Assembly: GCA_037349105.1 (NCBI GenBank)
Contig: JAYJMM010000106.1
Span: 2,418,001 to 2,482,000 of the forward strand
Length of the DNA stretch: 64,000 nt
Direction of reading: 5' to 3'
From: Limnomonas spitsbergensis
Lineage: Eukaryota; Chlorophyta; Chlorophyceae; Chlamydomonadales
Shown here: one piece after another, positions 24,701-34,751 of the stretch
Layout of the letters: the number at the start of each line of letters is the position of its first letter
Position numbering within the stretch: the first letter of the stretch is position 1
The notes under the pieces: generated by a model
Database searches by the model: none
The model's input: only the letters and a program-made list of their open reading frames with translations
What the model was told of the DNA's origin: nothing
Made by a program: the position numbers and the translations under genes

Positions 24701-27700
24701 TGCCTGCAGCATTAAGGTACCGCTGAGTTCAGTGCCTGCAGCATTAAGGTACCGATGAGTTCAGTACCTGCAGCATAAAGGTACCGATGAGTTCAGTACC
24801 TGCAGCATAAAGGTACCGATGAGTTCAGTGCCTGCAGCATAAAGGTACCGCTGAGTTCAGTGCCTGCAGCATTAAGGTACCGATGAGTTCAGTACCTGCA
24901 GCATAAAGGTACCGATGAGTTCAGTACCTGCAGCATTAAGGTACCGATGAGTTCAGTGCCTGCAGCATAAAGGTACCGATGAGTTCAGTGCCTGCAGCAT
25001 TAAGGTACCGCTGAGTTCAGTACCTGCAGCATAAAGGTACTGATGAGTTCAGTGCCTTCAGCATTAAGGTACCGATGAGTTCAGTACCTGCAGCATAAAG
25101 GTACGGCTGAGTTCAGTGCCTGCAGCATTAAGGTACCGCTGAGTTCAGTGCCTGCAGCATAAAGGTACCGCTGAGTTCAGTGCCTGCAGCATTAAGGTAC
25201 CGCTGAGTTCAGTGCCTGCAGCATAAAGGTACCGCTGAGTTCAGTGCCTGCAGCATTAAGGTACGGCTGAGTTCAGTACCTGCAGCATAAAGGTACTGAT
25301 GAGTTCTGTGCCTTCAGCATTAAGGTACCGATGAGTTCAGTACCTGCAGCATAAAGGTACGGCTGAGTTCAGTGCCTGCAGCATTAAGGTACCGCTGAGT
25401 TCAGTGCCTGCAGCATAAAGGTACCGCTGAGTTCAGTGCCTGCAGCATTAAGGTACCGCTGAGTTCAGTGCCTGCAGCATAAAGGTACCGCTGAGTTCAG
25501 TGCCTGCAGCATTAAGGTACGGCTGAGTTCAGTGCCTGCAGCATTAAGGTACCGATGAGTTCAGTGCCTGCAGCATAAAGGTACCGCTGAGTTCAGTGCC
25601 TGCAGCATTAAGGTTCGGCTGAGTTCAGTGCCTGCAGCATTAAGGTACCGCTGAGTTCAGTGCCTGCAGCATTAAGGTACCGATGAGTTCAGTACCTGCA
25701 GCATAAAGGTACCGATGAGTTCAGTACCTGCAGCATAAAGGTACCGATGAGTTCAGTGCCTGCAGCATAAAGGTACCGCTGAGTTCAGTGCCTGCAGCAT
25801 TAAGGTACCGCTGAGTTCAGTACCTGCAGCATAAAGGTACTGATGAGTTCAGTGCCTTCAGCATTAAGGTACCGATGCGTTCAGTACCTGCAGCATAAAG
25901 GTACGGCTGAGTTCAGTGCCTGCAGCATTAAGGTACCGCTGAGTTCAGTGCCTGCAGCATAAAGGTACCGCTGAGTTCAGTGCCTGCAGCATTAAGGTAC
26001 CGCTGAGTTCAGTGCCTGCAGCATAAAGGTACCGCTGAGTTCAGTGCCTGCAGCATTAAGGTACGGCTGAGTTCAGTGCCTGCAGCATAAAGGTACCGCT
26101 GAGTTCAGTGCCTGCAGCATTAAGGTACCGCTGAGTTCAGTGCCTGCAGCATTAAGGTACCGCTGAGTTCAGTGCCTGCAGCATTAAGGTACCGCTGAGT
26201 TCAGTGCCTGCAGCATTAAGGTACCGATGAGTTCAGTGCCTGCAGCATTAAGGTACCGCTGAGTTCAGTGCCTGCAGCATTAAGGTACCGATGAGTTCAG
26301 TGCCTGCAGCATTAAGGTACCGCTGAGTTCAGTACCTGCAGCATTAAGGTACGGCTGAGTTCAGTGCCTGCAGCATTAAGGTACGGCTGAGTTCAGTGCC
26401 TGCAGCATAAAGGTACCGATGAGTTCAGTGCCTGCAGCATTAAGGTACCGCTGAGTTCAGTGCCTGCAGCATTAAGGTACCGCTAAGTTCAGTGCCTGCA
26501 GCATTAAGGTACCGCTGAGTTCAGTGCCTGCAGCATTAAGGTACCGCTGAGTTCAGTGCCTGCAGCATTAAGGTACGGCTGAGTTCAGTGCCTGCAGCAT
26601 AAAGGTACCGCTGAGTTCAGTGCCTGCAGCATTAAGGTACCGATGAGTTCAATACCTGCAGCATAAAGGTACGGCTGAGTTCAGTGCCTGCAGCATAAAG
26701 GTACTGATGAGTTCAGTGCCTTCAGCATTAAGGTACCGATGAGTTCAGTACCTGCAGCATAAAGGTACGGCTGAGTTCAGTGCCTGCAGCATTAAGGTAC
26801 CGCTGAGTTCAGTGCCTGCAGCATAAAGGTACCGCTGAGTTCAGTGCCTGCAGCATAAAGGTACCGCTGAGTTCAGTGCCTGCAGCATAAAGGTACCGCT
26901 GAGTTCAGTGCCTGCAGCATAAAGGTACGGCTGAGTTCAGTGCCTGCAGCATTAAGGTACCGCTGAGTTCAGTGCCTGCAGCATTAAGGTACGGCTGAGT
27001 TCAGTGCCTGCAGCATTAAGGTACCGATGAGTTCAGTGCCTGCAGCATTAAGGTACCGCTGAGTTCAGTGCCTGCAGCATTAATGTACCGATGAGTTCAG
27101 TGCCTGCAGCATTAAGGTACCGATGAGTTCAGTGCCTGCAGCATTAAGGTACCGATGTGTTCAGTACCTGCAGCATAAAGGTACCGCTGAGTTCAGTGCC
27201 TGCAGCATTAAGGTACCGCTGAGTTCAGTGCCTGCAGCATTAAGGTACCGCTGAGTTCAGTGCCTGCAGCATTAAGGTACCGCTGAGTTCAGTGCCTGCA
27301 GCATTAAGGTACCGCTGAGTTCAGTGCCTGCAGCATAAAGGTACCGCTGAGTTCAGTGCCTGCAGCATTAAGGTACCGCTGAGTTCAGTGCCTGCAGCAT
27401 TAAGGTACGGCTGAGTTCAGTGCCTGCAGCATTAAGGTACGGCTGAGTTCAGTGCCTGCAGCATAAAGGTACCGATGAGTTCAGTGCCTGCAGCATTAAG
27501 GTACCGCTGAGTTCAGTGCCTGCAGCATTAAGGTACCGCTAAGTTCAGTGCCTGCAGCATTAAGGTACCGATGAGTTCAGTGCCTGCAGCATTAAGGTAC
27601 CGCTGAGTTCAGTGCCTGCAGCATTAAGGTACGGCTGAGTTCAGTGCCTGCAGCATTAAGGTACCGCTGAGTTCAGTACCTGCAGCATTAAGGTACCGAT

Positions 27701-30700
27701 GAGTTCAGTACCTGCAGCATAAAGGTACGGCTGAGTTCAGTGCATGCAGCATAAAGGTACTGATGAGTTCAGTGCCTTCAGCATTAAGGTACCGATGAGT
27801 TCAGTACCTGCAGCATAAAGGTACGGCTGAGTTCAGTGCCTGCAGCATAAAGGTACCGCTGAGTTCAGTGCCTGCAGCATAAAGGTACCGCTGAGTTCAG
27901 TGCCTGCAGCATAAAGGTACCGCTGAGTTCAGTGCCTGCAGCATAAAGGTACCGCTGAGTTCAGTGCCTGCAGCATAAAGGTACGGCTGAGTTCAGTGCA
28001 TGCAGCATAAAGGTACTGATGAGTTCAGTGCCTTCAGCATTAAGGTACCGATGAGTTCAGTACCTGCAGCATAAAGGTACGGCTGAGTTCAGTGCCTGCA
28101 GCATTAAGGTACCGCTGAGTTCAGTGCCTGCAGCATAAAGGTACCGCTGAGTTCAGTGCCTGCAGCATAAAGGTACCGCTGAGTTCAGTGCCTGCAGCAT
28201 AAAGGTACCGCTGAGTTCAGTGCCTGCAGCATAAAGGTACGGCTGAGTTCAGTGCCTGCAGCATTAAGGTACCGCTGAGTTCAGTGCCTGCAGCATTAAG
28301 GTACGGCTGAGTTCAGTGCCTGCAGCATTAAGGTACCGATGAGTTCAGTGCCTGCAGCATTAAGGTACCGCTGAGTTCAGTGCCTGCAGCATTAAGGTAT
28401 CGATGAGTTCAGTGCCTGCAGCATTAAGGTACCGATGTGTTCAGTACCTGCAGCATAAAGGTACCGCTGAGTTCAGTGCCTGCAGCATTAAGGTACCGCT
28501 GAGTTCAGTGCCTGCAGCATAAAGGTACCGCTGAGTTCAGTGCCTGCAGCATTAAGGTACCGCTGAGTTCAGTGCCTGCAGCATAAAGGTACCGATGTGT
28601 TCAGTACCTGCAGCATAAAGGTACCGCTGAGTTCAGTGCCTGCAGCATTAAGGTACCGCTGAGTTCAGTGCCTGCAGCATTAAGGTACCGCTGAGTTCAG
28701 TGCCTGCAGCATAAAGGTACCGATGAGTTCAGTGCCTGCAGCATAAAGGTACGGCTGAGTTCAGTGCCTGCAGCATTAAGGTACGGCTGAGTTCAGTGCC
28801 TGCAGCATTAAGGTACCGCTGAGTTCAGTGCCTGCAGCATTAAGGTACCGCTGAGTTCAGTGCCTGCAGCATAAAGGTACCGCTGAGTTCAGTGCCTGCA
28901 GCATAAATGTACCGCTGTGTTCAGTGCCTGCAGCATCAAGGCGGTGTCTGCTATGAGGCCTGGCGGCATCAGGGCTATGTCCATACCTTCTGTACTCATA
29001 TTTTAGTGTAGACCCTGGGGGCATCATGGCGACATGGCGTTGTCCACGAAGGTAACTTGGAACATGAAGCCTATGTCTGCACCTCTTGCCCAGTGTTTTT
29101 TCGTGACTCAGCTACGTTTCAGCTACACTCTGGCCTCTGGCCAGAGGCCCCAGTTGTGGCCAGCCAAACTGCCTTGGTCACCAGTCGTAGGCAGGTCCTA
29201 GTTTGGACCCAATCGGGCCCTTGGCGGTCGCGGGGCGGCCTGCCAAAGGTCCTAGTCCTAGAGTCCTAGCCAAAAAGAGAGACAATGCTTTTGCCAGCAC
29301 ATGTTGTCGAGGCATCGCGGCATCAAGGCTGTTACCACTTACCCCAAGGTGTACCTACACTGTGAATCAGGTTGTTGACTCCCCTCTTGCTCACCCGGAG
29401 AGAGCGGGATCCGCCACGGTTCTATTAGCTATGTTTAGTGAACCGGGGCCCGAAATCTGCCCCCAATATAGAATTTGGGTCCCAGACGGTAAGGCTTGAG
29501 AGGCTTTTCTTTGTAGCTGCATCCCAAATGCATAGGAACCACCCAAAGCTACCCGGAGAGAGGCTAATGAGGCGTGCCTGGTAGCTGCATGGTATCTGTC
29601 TAGCAGCTGCATGCATCCTCATGTTGAATCCCCCCTGCTCACACATGGACAAACCATACATGCGTTATGGGTAGCTGCATGGTAGCTGTCTGGCAGCTGC
29701 CTGCATCCGCATGTTGAATCCCCCCTGCTCACACAAGAAAATGCCATAAAGGCGTTATGTGTAGCTGCATGGTAGCTGTCTGGCAGCTGCCTGCATCCTC
29801 ATGTTGAATCCCCCCTTCTCACACAAGAAAATACCATAAAGGCGTTATGGGTAGCTGCATGGAAGCTGACTGGCAGCTGTCTGCATCCTCCTGTTCAACC
29901 CCCCCTGCTCACACAAGGAGAAGCCAGAAAGGCGGTATGGGTAGCTACATGGAAGCTGTCTGGCAGCTGCCTGCATCCTTCTGTTTACTCTTCCCCCTTG
30001 CTCACACAAGGAGGAGCCAGAAATGTGTGTTGTGGGTAGCTGCGCGGAAGCTTTATGGTAATTACATAGTACCTGCATGCATCCCTCTGTCAGCTCCCGC
30101 TCCGCCCCCCTGTGCTAAGTGTTTCTTTTTGGTGATTCAGCTACATATCAGCTACAACCCGGCCGCTGGCTGGAGGCCCCATTCGTGGCCAGCCTTGCTG
30201 CTTTGGCTACTAGGTGTAGGCTGGCCCAAGTTTGGTCATGATTCGGCCTTTGGCGGCCGCTGGGCGGCCAGCCGAAATTGGTCTTGTAGCAAAAAAAGAA
30301 GCACAGGCTGTGATCCCAGGGAGAAGCCAGAGGAGTACACGCGGCGTTATGGGTAGCTGCATGGAAGCTGCATGGTAATCACATAGTGCCTGCATGCATT
30401 GCACTGTCAGCTCCCGTCCCACCCAGTGTTTGTTTTTGTGTGATTACCGGACCACCTTTGATGGGCCGTGCTGCGGCCACCCCTGGGCCGATTGACACCA
30501 ATCCTGGACCAACCTCCGGCCGGAGGCCTTGGCAGTAGGGCTGGCCGAGCCAGGGGCTGGTGGCCGTAGGCCACAGTGTAGCTGAAGTGTAGCTGAAAGT
30601 GATGCTGTGACTGCTGCAAAGAACACCTGTCCCAACCCCCTTTGCTCCTAGGGAGAAGCCCGAGGAGTACACGCGGCTGATCCGGGCGAAGAACGCTGAC

Positions 30701-33663
30701 GGCATCATGGCGCTGCTCACCGACCTGGCGGTGGAGGAGCGTGTTGTGGCTCGAGTCGCGCTCAAAGCAGCCACGTTCGGGCAAGACATCAGCGAGCCTG
30801 GGAGCCCACGGGCCTCTGACCCTGCTGGTGCGAGGCGTTGCTCTCGTAGGGTTCAGGGTATTTATCCCCCCTTGCCCAACATCACCCCCACCCCCCCACC
30901 CTTTACCTATGCTAGCTGCGATGGTAATGGCGCGGATGTGGCTTCGGCCCCAAGCTGCGCTGTTTCCTTAACCTCCACGCCCTAATAGGGCGTAGCTTTC
31001 TTTCTTTTTTTCCCACGCCTGCTGCGATGTACGATTGTGATTAAGGAGCATGTATAATCGCCCCCCCCCCCCCTTCCTGCACACGCCCTAAGTTTATTTA
31101 GGGTGAGGTTCCATCATGAGCAACCCACATCTACCTCTTTCCTGTACCTGCCGTCAAGTGCCAGTAAGAGTTAAGAGTAACCAACACGCTGACCTAGCAC
31201 GTGTTACCAACATCACTGACCAATGTCCCCCCCTCATCTGCATCTGCCGTAATGTGTCATTCAAAGTTTAAAAAAAAATGAGAAACCTGCATCCCCCATT
31301 TGCCGCAATGAGTGGTCAAGGGTCATGTGTACCCAACATTTCCCCCCTGGCCCGCACCTGCTGCAATGTGTCATTCAGGTGCCAAGCTTTAACTCGCTAA
31401 GAATGACCCGCAATGAGTAACCACCATTCCCAGTTGCCCACATCTGAGTAGGCATGAGTGCCCAACATGAGCAGCCATCATCATTTCCCAACATCCCCCC
31501 CTTGGCCCGCACCTGCTGCAATGTGTCATTCAGGTGCCAAGCTTTAACTCGCTAAGAATGACCCGCAATGAGTAACCACCATTCCCAGTTGCCCGCACCT
31601 GTGTAGGCATGAGTGCCCAGCATGAGCAGCCATCATCATTTCCCAACATCCCCCCCTTGGCCCGCACCTGCTGCAATGTGTCATTCAGGTGCCAAGCTTT
31701 AACTCGCTAAGAGTGACCCACAATGAGTAACCACCATTCCCAGTTGCCCGCACCTGAGTAGGCATGAGTGCCCAGCATGAGCAGCCATCATCATTTCCCA
31801 ACATCCCCCCCTTGGCCCGCACCTGCTGCAATGTGTCATTCAGGTGCCAAGCTTAAACTCGCTAAGAGTGACCCACAATGAGTAACCACCATTCCCAGTT
31901 GCCCGCACCTGAGTAGGCATGAGTGCCCAGCATGAGCAGCCATCATCATTTCCCAACATCCCCCCCTTGGCCCGCACCTGCTGCAATGTGTCATTCAGGT
32001 GCCAAGCTTGAACTCGCTAAGAATGACCCGCAATGAGTAACCACCATTCCCAGTTGCCCGCACCTGTGTAGGCATGAGTGCCCAGCATGAGCAGCCATCA
32101 TCATTTCCCAACATCCCCCCCTTGGCCCGCACCTGCTGCAATGTGTCATTCAGGTGCCAAGCTTTAACTCACTAAGAGTGACCCACAATGAGTAACCACC
32201 ATTCCCAGTTGCCCGCACCTGTGTAGGCATGAGTGCCCAGCATGAGCAGCCATCATCATTTCCCAACATCCCCCCCTTGGCCCGCACCTGCTGCAATGTG
32301 TCATTCAGGTGCCAAGCTTAAACTCGCTAAGAGTGACCCACAATGAGTTACCACCATTCCCAGTTGCCCGCACCTGAGTAGGCATGAGTGCCCAACATGA
32401 GCACCCAACAGAAAGAAAACTGCGTCCCCTAGGGGCGTACGGGTTGAGGGAACAGCGCAGCTCAGGGCCAAAGCAGCACCCAACATCATTTGCCAACACC
32501 CCCCTCCGGCCCGCACCTGCCATGATGTGTCATTCAGCTGTCAAGCTTACACTTGCCAAGAGTAACCCACAATGAGTAACCACCATTACCCCTTGCCCGT
32601 ATCTGTCGTAATGTGTGATTCCGGTGTGTGAAGCTGTAATTCAGCAAGAGTAACCAACATCACCCCTTGTCCGCATCTGCCGTTATGTGTGATTCAGGCG
32701 TCAAGCTTAAAATCAAGCCCGAGGTGGTGGCAGGCGTATACAGGGACTGGGTAATGCCCCTAACGAAGGTGGGTGATGCGGCTCACATGTTACGTTGTTG
32801 TTACGAAGTTGATGCAACCAACCACACCCTTCTTCGATCGGGCCAGGCGGAGCGAACCGGGTGGAAACCAGCATGTAAGGTGGATAGTGGGCTGGAGGCA
32901 GGGCTTCCGGCCCCAAATGACCCAGTCGGCGAACATTCACACATTCTCATTTTTTTTTCGGGTTCCCCGGAGGGGCCATCTAGAGTTTCTCCGGGTTACT
33001 TTTTCTTTGTCCAAAAGTTTGCGGGAGCCGACCGGCTTGTAAAGCCCTAGGCAGGGGTACGTGTGAACTGGGTGATACCATTAATTGGGGTGGGTGTGAG
33101 GCTGTGGGCAGTATGTGCAGCAGTGTACAACTGACCATCTCAGACAAGCTGCTTGGCAGCCACCACTGGATGGTGCCATTCACTGATGGGTGTGAGTGGT
33201 AAGAAAGAAAGCAAAGGTATACGCCCCGAGGCGTGGAATAAGTTAGGTGTATGTAGCACTGCAGCTGTGTGCTCCATCTGATTGGCTGGACTGAACTGAC
33301 TCCACTGAGGATCCCCGGTGGCCTCAGTGGTAATACAATGGGATTTGGTTGGCAGCCCATCTTGCGGTGTCCGGTCCGAATCCTGCCAAGGTTCATCTTA
33401 TGTCGTTTTCCAGGTGTAAGCGGGGGAAACGTCTGGCGCTTCGTTGAAAGCGCCCCGCAGAATGTTGTGAGTGGGCTATCCTACCAAGGAATAGGACTGC
33501 TGTGGTCGAGCGGTACCTTACGCCTCCTGCTGCGGCGAAGGAGGAGTCTTTCTTCTTTCTTTATGACTCCACTGGCCACTTCCACTGACCCTTCGTGCCC
33601 AACCTTCTTCGACATTGGCAGGATGTGGAGGTCATGTATCTCATGCGACGCTTGGAGCATTGA
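12789..33663 (+). CDS. chorismate mutase, plant/yeast AroQ type, probable plastid form
   Basis: Converts chorismate to prephenate, the committed step to phenylalanine and tyrosine. Six exons join in one frame of 933 nt (310 aa): 12,789-13,074; 13,360-13,596; 15,093-15,213; 30,652-30,827; 32,698-32,768; 33,622-33,663. ATG 12,789 is the first in-frame start after a stop at 12,723. Residues 1 to about 50 are Ser/Arg/Ala-rich, as in plastid transit peptides. The core has [58 protein letters not shown] and [13 protein letters not shown]. Residues equivalent to yeast Arg16 (NIR), Arg157 and Lys168 (RIHYG..EVK), Thr242 (PLTK) and Glu246 (DVE) are present, so it is probably active. The NYGSS segment keeps the Gly-Ser that binds the allosteric effector in yeast, so Trp/Tyr control is plausible. 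Intron 3 is 15.4 kb and mostly satellite. Each of introns 2-5 carries partial copies of neighbouring exon ends. The exon 4 donor (CTG|GTGCGA) is the least certain border. Confidence 0.9.
13085..13330 (+). repeat. ATGCAT-rich degenerate repeat in intron 1
   Basis: Irregular iterations of CATCATGCATC and CGTGC make up most of intron 1 (13,075-13,359). They contain several ATGCAT palindromes. No coding content. Confidence 0.8.
13610..14270 (+). repeat. 28-bp tandem repeat (GGTGCATGGGCAGGGCAGCG type)
   Basis: Degenerate head-to-tail units fill much of intron 2, clearest at 13,960-14,265, with a 28-bp period (for example repeat starts at 13,991 and 14,019). The GTGCATGG block resembles sequence just after the exon 2 donor, so the array may have grown from that junction. 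Confidence 0.8.
13688..13790 (+). repeat. partial duplicate of chorismate mutase exon 2 with its donor
   Basis: Encodes [20 protein letters not shown] and onwards to SKVLQG, then GTGCAGG. It matches the exon 2 end ([26 protein letters not shown], then GTGCTTGG at 13,500-13,605). The 5' part of exon 2 is absent, so it cannot replace exon 2 unless spliced in some unusual way. It is probably a dead copy, though its open frame is intact. Confidence 0.85.
14955..15003 (+). repeat. duplicate of the exon 3 acceptor and first codons
   Basis: CTGCTGCAG followed by GCATCACCAACCCTGGGGAT and GACAACACCTATGGATCATC, nearly identical to the true exon 3 start at 15,093. It diverges after 15 codons and has no donor, so it is a decoy copy. 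Confidence 0.85.
15422..28938 (+). repeat. 32-bp satellite, about 422 copies, inside intron 3
   Basis: A 13.5-kb uninterrupted array of a 32-bp unit containing GGTACC and CTGCAG palindromes (KpnI and PstI sites) separated by GCTGAGTTCAGTGC. The main variants are TACCGCTG, TACGGCTG and TACCGATG, plus CATTAAGG or CATAAAGG at the unit border. Some units are 29 bp, having lost CAG (starts at 17,841, 18,414, 18,763, 19,848, 20,197, 21,186 and 21,727). Matching markers recur 1,434 bp apart, showing a 45-unit higher-order repeat. All frames are closed. It lies wholly between chorismate mutase exons 3 and 4, so a transcript would have to splice across it. Confidence 0.97.
29090..29288 (+). mobile_element. 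MITE-like element, family A (forward copy)
   Basis: Starts CAGTGTTTTTTCGTGACTCA and ends near AAAAAGAGAGACAATGC. The interior contains the perfect 18-bp palindrome GGCCTCTGGCCAGAGGCC. Closest relative in the window is the copy at 3,660. Confidence 0.65.
29570..30082 (+). repeat. 90-bp tandem repeat in intron 3
   Basis: About 5-6 units. Landmark GCGTTATGG recurs at 29,662, 29,752 and 29,842, and as GCGGTATGG at 29,932. Units contain GGTAGCTGCATGG, CTGCTCACACAAG and, in later copies, GGAGAAGCCAGAAAGG. The last resembles the start of exon 4 (GGAGAAGCCCGAGGAG), so the unit seems to embed a decayed copy of that exon's 5' end. Confidence 0.85.
30118..30345 (+). mobile_element. family A element followed by an exon 4 start duplicate
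   Basis: A forward element starts GTGTTTCTTTTTGGTGATTC and ends near AAAAAAAGAAGCACAGG (30,305). The next bases, 30,312-30,345, read GGGAGAAGCCAGAGGAGTAC and ACGCGGCG. This duplicates the first eight codons of exon 4 (EKPEEYTR) and its AGGGAG border, but the copy then runs into a stop. Confidence 0.7.
30418..30632 (-). mobile_element. family A-related element (reverse copy)
   Basis: Holds GTAGCTGAAGTGTAGCTGAA near its right end and the GC-rich core in reverse. The borders CAGTGTTTGTTTTTGTGTGA (left) and AAAGAACACCTG (right) are diverged inverted repeats. It ends about 20 bp before the polypyrimidine tract of the exon 4 acceptor. Confidence 0.5.
31200..32700 (+). repeat. 155-bp tandem repeat carrying copies of the exon 5 acceptor
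   Basis: About seven regular 155-bp units (landmark CATCCCCCC at 31,492, 31,647, 31,802 and 31,957), flanked by looser copies at 31,200-31,390 and 32,510-32,690. Each has TGTGTCATTCAG followed by GTGCCAAGCTT. The true exon 5 border is TGTGTGATTCAG|GCGTCAAGCTT at 32,686-32,708. The array therefore multiplied a 3' splice site with its exon start. Confidence 0.9.
33040..33210 (+). repeat. two degraded copies of the exon 5 end and donor
   Basis: At 33,050-33,102, GCAGGGGTACGTGTGAACTG leads to GGGGTGGGTGTGAGGCT. At 33,157-33,204, CACTGGATGGTGCCATTCAC leads to GATGGGTGTGAG. Both mirror the real exon 5 end ([10 protein letters not shown] followed by GTGGGTGATG at 32,725-32,780). They lie in intron 5. 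Confidence 0.7.
33305..33400 (+). repeat. tRNA-derived element (A-box and B-box)
   Basis: TGGCCTCAGTGG (33,319-33,330) fits the pol III A-box and GGTCCGAATCC (33,373-33,383) fits the B-box, about 43 bp apart. The T-stem pairs poorly and no clean acceptor stem is visible, so this is a tRNA-derived SINE or tRNA relic and not a working tRNA. It lies in intron 5 of the chorismate mutase. Confidence 0.6.
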
Positions 33664-33935
33664 TGAGGCAACAGCTTTACCTACTTACTGGACACAGGCT
33701 TCGATCAGCAGTGGGAGCGGTGATAAGCAAGGCTGCACCAACTGCCTGGACACAGGCTTCGATCAGCAGTGGGAGCGGTGATAAGCAAGGCTGCACCAAC
33801 TGCCTGGACACAGGCTTCGATCAGCAGTGGGAGCGGTGATAAGCAAGGCTGCACCAACTGCCTGGACACAGGCTTCGATCAGCAGAGGGAGCGGTGATGA
33901 GGCAACAGCTTTACCAACTTACTGGACATGCACAG
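33656..33935 (+). repeat. 58-bp tandem repeat next to the chorismate mutase stop
   Basis: Units start GACACAGGCTTCGATCAGCA at 33,691, 33,749, 33,807 and 33,865. Flanking and outer copies (33,656-33,680, 33,885-33,912 and a weaker one at 34,072-34,092) contain TGATGAGGCAACAGCTTTAC, which overlaps the actual stop codon (TGA 33,661-33,663). The 3' end of the coding sequence thus seems to have been tandemly copied downstream. Confidence 0.85.
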
Positions 33936-34740
33936 GCTTCGATCGACAGTTGGCACAATGATAAGGCAATGGCTGCACCAACTGCAGAGCAAAGGTTTTG
34001 TTCGATGGTTTGAACATTGATTTTATCACACCAGATTACTGGGCAGTGGGCACAGCTATGATGTGGGTGTTGGAGCGGTGACGAGGCAACGGCTGGAGCA
34101 GTGATGAAGCAGAGGTTGGGGCAGTGATTACTGTACCACACATTGGACAGAGGCATGGATTGGCGGGCACAATGTGGGGTTTGACTTGGGAAGCCGTTGC
34201 CTAAAGGGTTTCACATGGCATGTCAGGGAAGCCATTTAGACAAGGGCTTCCTATGGCATGCCAGCATGCGGTGCGTTCCAACTAACGAAGTGGTGATTCT
34301 GAAAAGTGGGATTGCTGTGTATGCATGCCATGCTGGAAATGACGAAGGGTGTGTGTGTTTTGATGGCATGCCTTGCTAGAAATGACGCATGGGGGAGTGC
34401 CATGCTAGTAACGGCAAAGGGGGGAACGCCATGCTGGCATGCAATGCTGAAGATTCGAACGGGTGGATGTCATGCTGTATAATCGAGACCAAAGCGGAGT
34501 CTTAGGTTGTATTCTGAACAAACTTGCTGATGTCGCGGATTTTCTCTGGCAGGGAGACCAGGTGTCTCTGATTTATCTTGTATTTTTCTAGTTTATTTAG
34601 TGAACGAACCGGTTTCCGGACAACTGTGATACGGCTTGCATAAAATCTGATGCTCCGCTGGACTTCAGATTTTTCATTAAGTGTCTTAAGTGTGCGTCAA
34701 TATAGGAAGGGTTATATATTTGAATTCACAGTACCAAACA
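33936..34740. other. repeat-derived stretch, no gene recognised
   Basis: 34,200-34,480 has loosely repeated GGCATGCCATGCTGG strings. 34,590-34,680 shares CCGCTGGACT, TTTAGTG and ACCGGTTT landmarks, in the same order, with 63,728-63,800, so both may be 3' ends of one retrotransposon family. No convincing coding exon. Confidence 0.4.
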
Positions 34741-34751
34741 ACTTCGCATGG

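Noticed and set aside
15422..28938. CRISPR-like array
   Set aside because: Units are contiguous 32-mers without unique spacers, in a eukaryotic intron.
33494..33545. Second tRNA gene (TGGTCGAGCGG D-arm-like)
   Set aside because: No B-box, T-arm or acceptor stem follows.
34078..34480. Gene in the GGCATGCCATGC-rich stretch
   Set aside because: Short, repeat-derived open frames only.
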